A DNA stretch of 64,000 bases, taken from contig JADDOH010005162.1 of the NCBI GenBank assembly GCA_016648135.1, positions 1 to 64,000 of the forward strand. The letters run 5' to 3'. The position numbers were made by a program, and so were the translations under genes. The notes under the pieces were generated by a model. It was not told the DNA's origin. It searched no databases and saw only the letters and a program-made list of their open reading frames with translations. This DNA is from Agrypnia vestita (Eukaryota > Arthropoda > Insecta > Trichoptera > Phryganeidae). Below, piece after piece: positions 41,142-52,000 of this stretch. The stretch's first letter is position 1, and each line of letters opens with the position of its first letter.

Positions 41142-42045
41142 AGATTTTATAGGAAACACAACCTGTATATTTATAGAAAATAAGAATCTTTGATAGATAC
41201 ATAAAATCTAGAACTCAGTACAGTTTAAATTAGTATTCCTCGATAACTGCATACAGAACACTTTTGGATATTGCTGCCTTTGCTTTTATACCCACGTAGG
41301 TACCTACTAGGCTGGTTACTCATTCATAATACTATAACAGTTATGCACACATAAAATTCTCGTATCCTTTCTCATCTTTGCATATAGATGCTATATAGTG
41401 TAGCAGGGCGTGCAGTGAGTTCGATGTACCTACTGCAAGCATGCATATATTTAAAAAAAAAATCGAATAAAAATATATATCTTAATTATAATAATTTCGT
41501 TGCCTGTTTGTCCGCGTAACTTCGTGTAAAACCCTAACTTTTTTAAAGTAATTTTTTTTCGAAAGAATTATTTTTACAAAAATGCTTTTTTTCGGAATTT
41601 TAAAAAAAATAATTTTTTTCGGTTTTTTTAGAACCAAAACAAAATTGGGAAATTTCGAAACATAACCTGTATATTTATAGGAATCATGATTTTTGAGGGG
41701 ATAGATACATAAAATCTAGAACTCATTACATTTAAAATTAGTAATCTTCGGTGACTCCATACAAAACACTTTTTAAATTTTTTGGATATTGCTGCCTTTG
41801 CTTTTAAAAAAAGGCAGTAATTTCCAAAAAAAAATTAATTCTCTCATCGAGGATTAATAATTTAAAATGAACTGAATTCGACATTTTATAGGAAACATAG
41901 CCTATCAATTTATAGGAAACATGATTTTGGAAGGCATAGATACATAAAATCTAGAATTCAGTACATTTTAAAATATTAACCCTCGGTGACTGCTTTCAAA
42001 CATTATTTTTTTGGATATTACTACCTTTGCTTTCATACCCCACAT
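41136..42045 (+). repeat. Three tandem copies of a roughly 160-bp repeat, with insertions
   Basis: Each copy has ATTTATAGGAA or similar, GATAGATACATAAAATCTAG, AA(C/T)TCA(G/T)TACA and GGATATT(G/A)CT(G/A)CCTTTGCTTT in order: 41136-41280, 41650-41805 and 41870-42035. A 41400-41560 stretch between the first two holds a family B end (GGGCGTGCAGTGAGTTCG) and a SINE tail (TTTCGTTGCCTGTTTGTCCG). A single diverged unit lies at 36130-36250. Confidence 0.65.
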
Positions 42046-42049
42046 ATAT

Positions 42050-42560
42050 CACGAAATCGAAGCGTGAGCGTGGATACAAAATAATAAAAATAAAATTAGT
42101 CGAGAATTGAAAAAACCTTTTTTGTTTGTTCTTTTTTCGAAAAGCTTTTCGCGGAAAAACAATATCTGTTTGCAATTTTCGTAACGCCGTCGGATGCGCA
42201 AAAACCCGCCGACCAGAATATGCGCAAATGTGCTCGCGCGGGGTGAATTCATCGCAATATTTTTATTTTATGGCCGGTACCTACCGAAAAATAATTGGCC
42301 TAAAAAATAGTTTGTACGACTCCGCGCCCGACCGTTGGAACACTTTTTCACAAACATTATCAACTGCCGTCGTTGGCGCATGTCAACATACGCTTGTGAT
42401 GAGCCATGTTGGATTTTATATTTTAAAATTCAGAGACTTCGGGTTAACTTTTTCGATTTAAACCTCATCAGATGTGATAATGGTTAAGCCGTTATTTTAA
42501 CTATTTTATTATTAGTACATTTATTAGAGATTTTTTTTGGTTGTATCGATGATTGATAAC
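42050..42560. other. Unassigned block with moderate GC content
   Basis: 42180-42390 is GC-richer than its surroundings (CGCGCGGGGTGAATTC, GACTCCGCGCCCGACCGTTG) and open for 111 codons on the plus strand, but I see no domain, and the frame begins in low-complexity sequence. Could be an old repeat or a distant regulatory region. Confidence 0.3.
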
Positions 42561-42589
42561 TAAGATATAATAAAGATGGTTGCCTGTTG

Positions 42590-43258
42590 GATTGCAAAAA
42601 ATCTTCTTCTCGTGCCCTGTCCGTTTACCGGGCGTTGGCTATCATGTTGGCTATGCGGACTTTGTTTACTGCGGGCCGGAACAGCTCCACAGTAGACTGG
42701 CCAAACCACTGTCTCAAGTTTTTCAGCCATGGTGTTATCCTTCTTCCAGGGCCCCGACTTTCGGAAATCTTTCCCTGCATTCTGAGATGCAAGATCTCGT
42801 ATTTCTCTGGATGTCTCATCACATGTCCTAGATATTGATCTACTGATTTCCGAGAGAAAAATCCGAAACTTATAAATAGTTTCGGATTTTTATTGTTTTA
42901 ATAACTTGTTTTTCTTTATTTATCCGAGCCATAACATCTTCATTCGTAACTCTGTCCATCCAGCTTATTTTGAGAATTCTTCTGTAGATCCACGTCTCGA
43001 ATGCCTCAAGTTGCCTTATCATTTCTTCGGTAACCGTCCATGCTTCCATTTCATAGAATAATACTGAAAACACGTAGCATCTGATCATTCGAATTCGTAA
43101 TCCTAGGTTGAGATCGTGACTGCAGAATATCTTTTTCATGCGGATAAAGATTGCACGAGCTTACTCTATGCGGCATTTGATTTCAATTGAAGGATCCCAT
43201 CTTTCATTTAAGTTGCAGCCCAAGTATACAATAATTTGTACCTTCTCTAGTTTCGTTC
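42590..43258 (-). pseudogene. LINE reverse transcriptase C-terminal half
   Basis: Minus strand: KLEKVQIIVYLGCNLNERWD, EIKCRIE (stop) ARAIFIRMKKIFCSHDLNLG, LRIRMIRCYVFSVLFYEMEA, WTVTEEMIRQLEAFETWIYR, RILKISWMDRVTNEDVMARI, then after a short A/T-rich insertion LGHVMRHPEKYEILHLRMQG, GRRITPWLKNLRQWFG and ANMIANAR. This is the YLG block, thumb, and C-terminal cysteine-poor tail of a LINE. Reading is in frame over long stretches with one stop and one small insertion, so it is moderately young. A small related piece is at 53290-53490. Confidence 0.85.
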
Positions 43259-43261
43259 CAG

Positions 43262-43372
43262 CTGTACTAAAAAAATAGTTGCCAATAATCGACGCAATCA
43301 CATACATATCTCAAATAACGGTTAGTGTGTCATCGGTTAAAATACCATCACTACTAAAACATGTCACGTAAG
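43262..43372 (-). mobile_element. Truncated hAT-type MITE (TAGTGATGGTA family)
   Basis: The complement reads TAGTGATGGTATTTTAACCG, GACACACTAACCGTTATTTG, AGATATGTATGTGATTG; it matches the left end of 54390-54599. It abuts the LINE. Confidence 0.65.
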
Positions 43373-44130
43373 AAAATCTCATAAGAATTTTAATTTGTTA
43401 TTTTACCTTCACTTTTTAGATTTATTTCAAAAGGTTTTTCATATCACCTGGAATCAGATCAGCGTTTAATTTAAAATGCTGATGAAAATAATTACTGTAG
43501 CTCTTGTCGTGAAACTAAGCTAAACGAATGTTATTTAGATTTGTGTAAGGGATTTCCTAACTCGTCTATTCAATGATAAAAACTCTTGGGGTTGCTATGA
43601 AAATGCATCTTTCGAGGGTTTTATGAGTTTACCGAAATGGTAAATGCTTCTAATAGGTCGAATGGTCAAAGACGGACTGTGCTGAGCAGCGCAAGTTCTC
43701 AACCGGGGGCATAAGGCACCCTTTGAAATATTTTTTTATTGAATAAAGAAGTTGGCACAACGAGAATTGAAGAGTATTGAAAAGAGGATGATTTTTCAAC
43801 CCATTTCCGTTTATTGCTGAACACAGTACCCCCTAGTTACTCTCCACGACCCCCGGTTGTGTGCTGCTCTCGTCCAATTAAAGTCACCGGTCCTTTTATA
43901 TCGCCGGTCCATGGCATTTGTTGAATGCTCTGTATTACTTTTTCCCAACAAAAGATATCACCATTCCGATGTTCAGTCTTGCTGCTTGCCGATGTAGTCC
44001 CGTTTCATCAGTGTTCTGGGTCAACAGTGACACTACACTGTAGTGTTCATGATCAGGGCTGATTTTACTGATGTAGCACATGAATAATGGCTATAGTCAA
44101 TATTATATTGTGGCTTGAAATACTGTATCA
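43373..44130. other. Sequence with degraded hAT-like ends
   Basis: CAGCGCAAGTTCTCAACCGG at 43693 and CCACGACCCCCGGTTGTGTG near 43845 resemble hAT ends facing each other, but the copy is too worn to bound. The rest is unassigned. Confidence 0.35.
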
Positions 44131-44461
44131 CAGCGTTTCCCAATCTTTTTTTGCTTGCGTACCACTTGGTAGTACATCACGCTTAATTGTACCACTTCGT
44201 AAAAAGGATTGTATTCGTAAAATACAATATTGATTGTTGAATTTTCGATCATCGACTGTACATATTAACAATTATACTTGATATTATTAATTAAAATGAT
44301 GAATTATAGGAAAAATACAATAGTAAAAAATAAATGATATTTTTATGACTGATTTTTTTTTACTTTTCGTGTTCGCCATTACTGATTATTTTTCGCGTAC
44401 CACCAACTATCAACTCGCGTACCACCGGTGGTACGCATACCACAGGTTGGAACGGTTGCTG
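44131..44461. mobile_element. hAT-type MITE
   Basis: Left CAGCGTTTCCCAATCTTTTT, right end complement CAGCAACCGTTCCAACCTGT, the common hAT end CAG-GTTCCCAA. Both sides carry several GCGTACCAC(C/T) motifs, and at 44417-44436 there is a perfect 20-bp palindrome centred on CCGG. The 8-bp flanks do not match, so the duplication has been lost or misplaced. Confidence 0.65.
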
Positions 44462-44525
44462 TATTAGAATCTGTGTCATCGTTGGTTTTGTATGCTAGCC
44501 CAGAATCTTCTGAAGTACCGTGAAT

Positions 44526-45353
44526 TTGTGATGGTTTAAATGTGACACACTAACCGTTATTTCAGATTTCTATCTTATTGTGTCGATACAATCAGATATA
44601 ACTTTTTCTTCTTTTTTGTATCACTTTGATTACTACGTTTTATAGTAATTACTCTCTTAGTCTACAAAATATTCAATACCTTGTGTCATTATAATAAACC
44701 GAGCTGTGAAGTGGGACCCACCATAGACCCAGGGCCGTCCTGTCGTGCTGACCATACATTTTCGCCATCAAGTTTGGCATTGTTTTAATGCTAAAGCAGT
44801 GTTCTCGCTATGCCGTTGACGATGCAAAAGCACTCGTGCGACGCCGCGAGGAAACTAAAACTGCACTAACCACTTTACCGTCTCTGGTGTGCGTTATGAA
44901 AACAATTTATTAAATAAAATAGCAATACGTAAAACTAAAATCACAACTAAATAACAAAATGTACCAAAAGCAGAGAAATGCAAGAAAAAAAATAACATAG
45001 CATAAATATCATACATCAGAAGTATCATAAAATATCAGAAAATAACAAAACATAAATGTAAGTAAAGCAAAATAAGACAGAATATAACGAAATAAAAACA
45101 TATCATGAAAAATTAAAAATATAACAGAAGACAAAATAAAAATATGTATATACATACAAATATATGAATAGGTACATAACAGACGGTTGCACCGTGGAGT
45201 TAAGAAAATGCAAACACTCCCAATTGGAAAACAATAAATAAAGGGACATCATTGTAAGGACGCAAAAAACTCGTATTCCTTGAGATTCCTAAAAAAAACA
45301 ACAGGTAACTGTACCAGATGCAGCCAGTTAAAATAACGGTTTGACCATCACTA
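44526..45353. mobile_element. hAT-type non-autonomous element with 8-bp target duplication
   Basis: Left end TTGTGATGGTTTAAATGTGA, right end GGTTTGACCATCACTA. The flanks CCGTGAAT (44518-44525) and CCGCGAAT (45354-45361) agree at 7 of 8 positions. The ends match the MITE at 54390-54599, but this copy is 828 bp and holds an unrelated GC-rich interior (44700-44895, GGGCCGTCCTGTCGTGCTGA) followed by an A-rich region. No transposase recognised. Confidence 0.75.
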
Positions 45354-45361
45354 CCGCGAAT

Positions 45362-46485
45362 ACCAGGAACATTGAAAGCCCCACTTCAGATTCGCTATTC
45401 ATAGAATGTCGCCAATCTGATCTCGCCTACTCTCTGTCTTGGACTATGGAGATTTCTCGAACTTGCGCACATTGCTCATTCGATTGCAATGGTTAAGTAG
45501 ATATGGTCTCGTTAAACTTAGTTTTGGATATTTTCCGTCTTGACCAGCATTTTCAGTTTTGTTCTAAGCCACACTTATATTCTAAAGAATGCTTAATGTA
45601 TACACAGGAAAACTGTATTATTTCAGTATTCAAAAACAGGAAACAAACGTAATTAGCTATAAGTACAATCGTGAACATTAAGGTATGGAAAGTACGCGAA
45701 TGTTTCCAAAATCTTTTATTTTGAATTTATTACACTGATTATTTTTACCTTAATCTAACACAGTATAATATAAATCATTACATATATATATGGTGTATTT
45801 TGCTAAGTCAGAAACGTTTTTAACACGGAGTATATTTATTCAGTGCCCCCCCCCCCCCCACCTCACCCTCCAGTAAAATAAGTCAAGAAAACTGCGATAG
45901 ATTTTTTTTAACATTAATTAATTAAATATTTAACATTGAAGGTACTCTCATTTTTGGAGATCTGTTTTATTTTCTATTAAAGGGATCAATACCAGGCGTC
46001 TCCAAAATTTAAAAAAATATTAATTCTTAATATAAAATTTTAATACTCATTTTTATTTAACAAAATAGCTACCCTATTGCTATTAAGGCAATATTAATAA
46101 AAAGCTCAATATATTTATAGACTTCCCCGCAATGGTCAAAGGTTTAATTCCCCGCTAGGGAGAATATAGTTTAAATTGAATTTACTTATATGAATGTAGT
46201 AATATTTTACAAAAATATATTAGAAGCCGGGATGGTATAATACACACGTCTTTAAAACATGTAATGCATTATCACAGAGTCATTAATTTAATCTATATTA
46301 TAATCTATATGTACCTATGTAATGAAAGAAAATTGGAAAAATCAATATTCCTACCTTTTTTTTGAAATTTTAATTATCAAAAATGTTATATTCCATTATA
46401 TATTTAAAATGTACCACTTGTTTAATGTAGTAAATAAATATAATATAAAGCAATAAAAATGCCTTAAGCATAAAATAGTAGAAGT
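45362..46485. other. AT-rich sequence upstream of the candidate promoter
   Basis: No gene. A run of 14 C residues lies at 45846-45859. GTTTAATTCCCCGCTAGGG near 46141 faintly recalls a tRNA B box but has no A box. Confidence 0.4.
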
Positions 46486-46489
46486 ACCT

Positions 46490-46760
46490 GCAGTGTCGCC
46501 TCACACCGAGCGCGCAGCCCCGATACTAGGTTTTTCCACTGACATGCGCCGCGCACCGTTTTTGGTACATTCTCCGATCAGTACGAACTTTGCTTTCGGG
46601 CGGGAAGCTACACACGGATGGTCGCGCGCCCGTCGTTCGAGCGAAAACGGCCCCTAAACACACGCCGAATACGGCCCAATTCGGCGCAGTAGGCGCGTAA
46701 ACCCACCAACCAACTACACACAAAAAACTTTGGACTATTCAATCAGTGTTCGGCCGTAGG
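46490..46760 (+). promoter_or_regulatory. Candidate host-gene promoter
   Basis: A GC-rich island (GAGCGCGCAGCCCCG, GGTCGCGCGCCCGTCGTTCG, CGCCGAATACGGCCC) in an otherwise AT-rich region ends at TTCAATCAGTGTTCGG (46737-46752), containing the arthropod initiator TCAGT. A weak DPE-like AGTTA lies 28-32 bases downstream of the initiator A, one base off the canonical register. No TATA box is seen at -30. The minus-strand 65-codon frame over it is GC-driven chance. Confidence 0.5.
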
Positions 46761-47295
46761 ATTGATCGTAAAAGTTATGTGCGTTTTCTTTTGAAGTTGT
46801 CACGCGCGGCGTTCGAATGGTCTGATTTTGAACTCTGTCGTCGGGTTTCTCGCGTTCCAAGCCTCGAAATCGCTGTGTTTTAGTAATATTTTCTAGTCCG
46901 TTAGTGCAGTGCGCGAACTATTGTCCCATCGTCGCAATGGCTGCCGCGATTTTCGGTAACATTTTCCCGCTTTTGTAAAAGGAACCGCGAAAAGTGCTGA
47001 ATGAAGAATGTCACCGTCGTTTTTTAGTAGTTATTAGATTGAAAGTATTCTTCTTCAACATTTTGGTGAGATTTGTAATATAATTTAGGGCTCATCTGTC
47101 ACAGTTCGAAGCCTGTGTAGAGAATACGTACATTTTACGGAATATTTTGAATTTGTGAACGAATATCGTGTGAACAAAGGTTATTGAATAGTAATTTCAA
47201 ATGAGTTTTCTACAATTTTCAAGTGAAACATCGTGAAAGTGCTGAATATTGCTTCGGAGGAGTGCAAAAAGTTGGCGAAGAGGATAAATTATAGG
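46745..47295 (+). other. Candidate non-coding first exon (5' UTR) of a host gene
   Basis: From the initiator the sequence runs to AAATTATAG/GTAATT, a good splice donor at 47295/47296. It contains only short upstream frames: ATG 46937 to TAA 46978 (13 residues, in a good start context CGCAATGG), ATG 47001 to TAG 47027 (8 residues), and ATG 47201 to TGA (11 residues). GAAAAGTGCTGAAT and GAAAGTGCTGAAT recur at 46989 and 47236. The composition (GTGAA, GTGCTGAA, TCGTG phrases) is like insect 5' UTRs. No coding exon follows in the next 17 kb that I can recognise. Confidence 0.45.
46937..46978 (+). CDS. uORF of 13 codons in the candidate 5' UTR
   Basis: MAAAIFGNIFPLL then TAA. The start has A at -3-like position and G at +4 (CGCAATGG). 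A short frame of this kind in a leader would be expected to reduce translation of a downstream frame; whether it is translated is unknown. Confidence 0.3.
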   Translation: MAAAIFGNIFPLL

Positions 47296-48620
47296 TAATT
47301 TGCCTTTTTTATTCGATTGACTCTCTCTACCTTTGATTCCTAATTTATATTCACGCCGTACGTTTTTTTGGTAATCACCTACATTTTTTGTGTTGACATT
47401 GTTTTTTTGTGTGTGTGTGTGTAATGCGTTATATTTCAACATTTATGACGCGGTCGTAAGCAAACTGTAAATATTAATGAATAACATACAAAAGATGGTG
47501 ACGCCGTTTCTCGTAGCGACGGCGTTGGTGTCCCAAAACTTATGTTAATATTCTGATAATTAAATCTTCTCATTATTTAATATTGAATCGATGAAATTTA
47601 TATTTATAGCTAGGTGCCAATAATTTTTTTTTATGAAATCAAAATTAAGAATTGAGAAGGTATGTTATCATGATGTTTTGAATCTGTTTTTTCAGTGTTG
47701 CGTCATAAAATACTAAAATTGCTATTTATCTACTTCTGTTAGTTAGTTAGGTAGGTACCTACCTAAGCCAATACCTTTAATTAGGACCTACCTATCAACC
47801 GATGTAAGTTAAAATTGTGCCTTTGAGTAGGTACCTACCTACATACGACAAATAATCATAGTTGTTTTCAAATATAGCCAATCGGTTCATGATATTATTA
47901 TTATTATCAACGGATAAGTTTTTATTTTGTTTCACGCGCTTGCCGCACACTCTCATGTGGTAGAATTAACAGCAGGTGTTTTATTTGTTTGTATATGCGA
48001 CATGGGCTGACGGCCTTAAGAAATTATACACGATGGATAGCGTCAATTGTGACGTATTCACATTTGATCGTGTTGGAACCAATTTTTACGCCATGACTTT
48101 TGACTTTTGACAAACGTTGGCTCCGAAATACCTACTCAAATATATGTAAACATTATGCTGACGTAAATGTCCGTTTTTGACGTGCTTTTGATTGGTTATG
48201 TAGATTTGTATGCTGAAAAAATGTGTTCCTACTTATATACTGCTCTTTTGAAAAAAAATTAAATAAATTATCATAACTAAATACATAATAATTGCGATAA
48301 TATGCTAACAATAACAAAAATCTAAATACAGATGTCACCTTATTAGATAGCATTGTCGTCGATGACAATTTAGATATTTCTAATTTCTAATGATAACAAA
48401 TAAATAATAATAATTATTATTTTATAACATATTGGTTATATAACATAAATATTGTGAGACATATCTGAAACCGTGCAATCGTTAGTAGTAACCATATAAA
48501 AATGATATTAACTCAGAAATATTTGGTTAAGATTTATTTTAATAAATTTTCACAACTATAAAAAATTAATAGATAATTGGGTAAATATGTTAATTGGATA
48601 GAACATTTCTTATTGTAGCT
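47296..48620. other. AT-rich sequence, possibly first intron
   Basis: Begins after the candidate donor. Contains GTGTGTGTGTGTG at 47410 and TAGGTAGGTACCTACCTA at 47749-47766. No exon recognised. Confidence 0.35.
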
Positions 48621-48624
48621 ACAT

Positions 48625-48966
48625 AAAGGGTGTTTCGTGGCTTGTAGTAAAAACTACAAGACAAATAAAATGACATAAACCTTACAAAAAAAATATTTTC
48701 ATATTTCTGCTAGATTTTAATTTTTTTTTATTTATTATTTTTAATTAATTTATATATAATTTTTAATTTTTATTTCAAAGCGAATAACTTTTTAAGTTTT
48801 TTACAGAAAATAAGCCATAAATATTGTGGAAAAAATGCGAATTTTGATGTCACTTATCTCCGTAGCTGTCGACGTTTCAACCCAAAGTGAAAATAATATT
48901 TTCTTTTCAAAATTGATTGGAGAAGATTCTCCGAAGTTTTTGCTACTAGCCACGAGACACCCCGTA
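48625..48966. mobile_element. Variant family A MITE (GTGTTTCGTGGC end type)
   Basis: Left AAAGGGTGTTTCGTGGCTTG, right complement TACGGGGTGTCTCGTGGCTA, and AGTAAAAACT / AGTTTTTGCTACT inside. The right arm keeps ATCTCCGTAGCTGTCGACG. Frames crossing it are chance. Confidence 0.7.
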
Positions 48967-49425
48967 ATAGATGAAAAAAAGAAAGATTGGCTATATGTAC
49001 TCAATCGATTTATACATTTGGGAGTATTATTTATCTACTTATTATAAGAATATAGTTATTAATTATATTTATGAAAACTTAGTTCTCAAAGAGTTGGTTA
49101 TTCAAAATTTCATTAATTTGACTTATTTTTCATTAAATTTATTTAACCGGCATTAGTATTAAATCTCTTAAATATATGCTACATTTTATTGCATGTTTTT
49201 GTGAATAGTGTATTTTATATTAGAATTTTAAAAATGTAGTATTTATTCATTATTATACAGCCAAATACAATTTTTCATGTTCTTATAATGCGATAATTCA
49301 GCTCGCAACTCTGTTCTATGGATACGCACACTCAAGCCGTATCTACACCTCCATTAAAAAAAATCAAGATTATTTAAAAATGGAAACTCTCACGCTCCAT
49401 GCTGTGTGTAGGTATAGGTACCTAC
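48967..49425. other. AT-rich spacer
   Basis: Short frames only, continuing out of the MITE; no domain. Confidence 0.35.
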
Positions 49426-49548
49426 TACATCTTGTGAGAATAGACTGTCGGCTCTTTTCGTTCGTTTCATTCGTATCCCTTCGGTTCTCGGTGTCGCTTT
49501 CATCCAAGCTGTTTCTCTGGAGGATTTTCGGAGGCATCCAGGAGTTCT

Positions 49549-49835
49549 TTAGTCTTTCCTTTTGTTCTCCAGAATACGTGGAATATCAAACCTGCGTTTT
49601 CTCATTAATTCGGCCAATTCTTTGCTTTTTGCTGTAAGCGTTCCCAGATTCCATGTAATGGCTCCTATTTTTTCAAACCCAGAATGACTGGCTTTCCTCG
49701 GCTTCATTTTGCTTGCCCCTGGAGTCTCGCAAACAGACCCTGACGAGATGTCACTCTCTGGATCACCGAGGGGAGAGTCACCCTCGCTGCCAGACAGGGT
49801 AGTCCAAGAAGCTCTGGTTAATATGACTATGTTTT
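49549..49835 (-). pseudogene. LINE ORF2 N-terminus with start of endonuclease domain
   Basis: Minus strand, open for over 90 codons: TRASWTTLSGSEGDSPLGD, ISSGSVCETPGASKMKPRKA, then GAITWNLGTLTAKSKELAEL and MRKRRFDIPRILENKRKD to a stop. TWN-GTL--K--EL---M-K---DI is the beginning of an APE-type endonuclease; the glutamate that should follow (QET-W) is replaced by ENKR. Below 49549 the homology is lost, so the copy is cut or rearranged there. The plus frame at 49380-49637 is a shadow. Confidence 0.75.
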
Positions 49836-49924
49836 ATTTTATCCACTGGAACTAAAGTGACCCAACCAGGTAGGGCGGCATCCGCTATCATTGCCCATTA
49901 ATGGCCAATTATCGGATTAGCTTA

Positions 49925-50090
49925 TAGCATCCGCTATCCCAGCAAACTTGAATCATTTCCGCAATATATCCGGCCTGTTTCCAGTTAAACGGCATTCAGC
50001 ATAGATTGCATTTGTTATCTCCCGGAAAACTTCAGTCATTTTCGCAATATATCTAGCAATTTCCACTTAAACGGGCACTGTTCGTGTCAC
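49925..50090 (+). repeat. Two diverged tandem units of about 78 bp
   Basis: Unit 1 (ATCCGCTATCCCAGCAAACT, ATTTCCGCAATATATCCGGC, TTTCCAGTTAAACGGC) and unit 2 (ATTTGTTATCTCCCGGAAAACT, ATTTTCGCAATATATCTAGC, TTTCCACTTAAACGGGC) match in order. Origin unknown. Confidence 0.55.
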
Positions 50091-50219
50091 TCACCTTTCT
50101 TTGGCATCTAATTCACTCAGAGCTCCATTGCTCTTAGAAACTGCTTCAACATTCAAGATGTACATTTATGGAGTAATTAGTTAGTAGAAACGATGTTGTA
50201 TAATCGTTTATTATGTTAT

Positions 50220-50480
50220 CCTTAAAATGCCGCGTATACTGTTCACTTCTATTATATATTTCGACCGCCGGCTATGGCTGTGAGAACTTTTTTGCTTCTT
50301 GTTCATATTTTTTATATTAAACCTCATTATTATTTGCGCCGTCTGGTAGCGTTAGTGGCGGACATTGTTACATTTACCAAAAAAAAAAAAAAGATATATC
50401 GAGTATATAGAAAACTCAAAATCTATTACACAGAAGTTTATTGCGTAGTATTTGAGGTTGCGAGCAAAACTTGGCATACA
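50220..50480 (+). repeat. Single copy related to the 6440-6960 tandem repeat
   Basis: TATATATTTCGACCGCCGG, CCTCATTATTATTTGCGCCG, TCTGGTAGCGTTAGTGGCGG, ACATTGTTACA then an A-run. The same phrases head the tandem array at 6440. Confidence 0.55.
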
Positions 50481-50719
50481 TGAATCAGTGCTGCTTGCGG
50501 GTCTAACGATCAAAGATGGAATGGGGAGAAAATACGGCGGGGCGTCTCGTGTGCGAGTTGTGCCGTTCGTCTATGGCCTCCGATTGGTTGGCGTGCTCGC
50601 AGTAACTTCCGTCTAGACTGCGGATCAAACCTCATTCGTGTCAGTATTGAGATGTAGTGGCCTTATTCAGATGAGACACGATTCGTGACGCGTCTCTACG
50701 GGTCTCGAGTGGTCCTCAC

Positions 50720-51258
50720 AGCTAGATGCAAAGCATGCATTCCTCTTTGTGGCTCTTTTCCAGATCCTCTTCAAAGTTATGCCAAAAAGCTGTCACTTTG
50801 ACTTTAAATCTGAAAGAATTATTGAACAACACATACACCGCATTATTATACAATACATGTTGCGAGAATCGAAAGAGTGCAGAGAAAGTTTCTACGTATT
50901 TTGTCATACAAAACTGGTCAACATAATAAGCTTCACAGCTACGAAGATCGACTTGTCTTTTTCAAGATGCACAAACTTGAGTCCCGAAGCAAAATATCTG
51001 ATCTCGTTGTGCTACACAAGTTATTGAGCTATTGATTCTCTTTCTCTATCTGATATAAATTTGCATGTTAAACCCCGTATAAGAAACCCGGAATTCTTTA
51101 GAATAAGCCAACACACTAATAATGTTGGTTATTTTTCTCCCATCACAAGGTTGTGTCGCACATATAATATGTTTTGTGTTGACCCTAACATTGATGCTGA
51201 AATTCTTGCAGATACCTTCGTTCAAAAAATTATCTCATACACAACATCCATCTTCTAA
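50720..51258 (+). pseudogene. LINE RT C-terminus (Jockey/R1-like)
   Basis: Plus strand over frames: RIERVQRKFLRILSYKTGQH, YEDRLVFFKMHKLESRSKIS, DLVVLHKLLSY (then stops), VKPRIRNPEFFRISQHTNNV, GYFSPITRLCRTYN and NIDAEILADTFVQKIIS. The VQ-KFLR, R---DL--L-KLL, N--YF-PI-R-CR-YN order is the C-terminal domain after the RT in Jockey-like elements. Stops and two shifts mark it as dead. Overlapping frames on both strands are shadows. Confidence 0.8.
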
Positions 51259-51288
51259 ACGATGACCTGAACCTATAGACCCATTAAA

Positions 51289-51332
51289 TCAATTATTTAT
51301 TTACATATTCTTATATGTAAATAAATAATTGA
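51289..51332. repeat. Perfect 20-bp inverted repeat
   Basis: TCAATTATTTATTTACATAT, a TCTT loop, then the exact complement. It begins 31 bp after the end of the LINE reading frame at 51258. Confidence 0.8.
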
Positions 51333-51825
51333 CGTATTTAAACTACATTCAAACACTAAATATACATAAATACACTTAAACGTATATGTAAAATATACAT
51401 ATGCCGAAGACATTTGTAATTGGGATAATGTCTTCATTTAAAATGTTTTATTATAGAGTGTCCATTATCCTCTTAGTGTCTCTAATAAATAAAATAGAAT
51501 TTTGTCTTGAAGGCACTTGATCTGTTAAACTAAAATTATAATTCAATAGTATCCATTTTTTGAGTATTTGAACATATTTTTCTAGTTATCATAGGTATAT
51601 TATTAAGTTGATATCTACTATCTAAATAGATTATTGCTACAGGTAAATACATCATATTATCAAAGCGTTATTCAAATATATCTACAAAATTATTTTAACA
51701 ATCCACCGGCTCATTTGCTACCTGAAGTATTTGAAAACTAATTGTAAACCTATTTTACTAAAACTATTTGTGGCACGTGTTATTCTCTGTAATAAAACCA
51801 TTGGCATGTTGGATTTCCCCATCGT
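51333..51825. other. AT-rich spacer
   Basis: Nothing recognised. Confidence 0.4.
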
Positions 51826-52000
51826 GAAGGAAGTGTAGGTCCTGCAGGTCGGGTCATTACCTCGGACGTCCACCTGTTATTCAATTACCATTAGTACCTT
51901 TTGGGTTTTTGCGGAATGTCTTTAAAGCCCAAACCCTTAACTGCGGGAAAATCCCACCTCCGCGAAAGCGCCGGCCGGCATTTCGGAAGACAATGGAAAA
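51826..52000 (+). other. GC-richer block of unknown origin
   Basis: GGAAGTGTAGGTCCTGCAGG, CGGACGTCCACCTGTTATTC, GCGGGAAAATCCCACCTCCG, GAAAGCGCCGGCCGGCATTT. The style resembles LINE coding DNA, but I could not find a protein motif in any frame. Confidence 0.3.

Noticed and set aside
42126..42461. 111-codon plus frame
   Set aside because: Begins in T-rich low-complexity sequence, no domain, no splice or promoter context.
46526..46723. 65-codon minus frame in the GC-rich island
   Set aside because: GC-driven chance frame opposite the candidate promoter; no domain.
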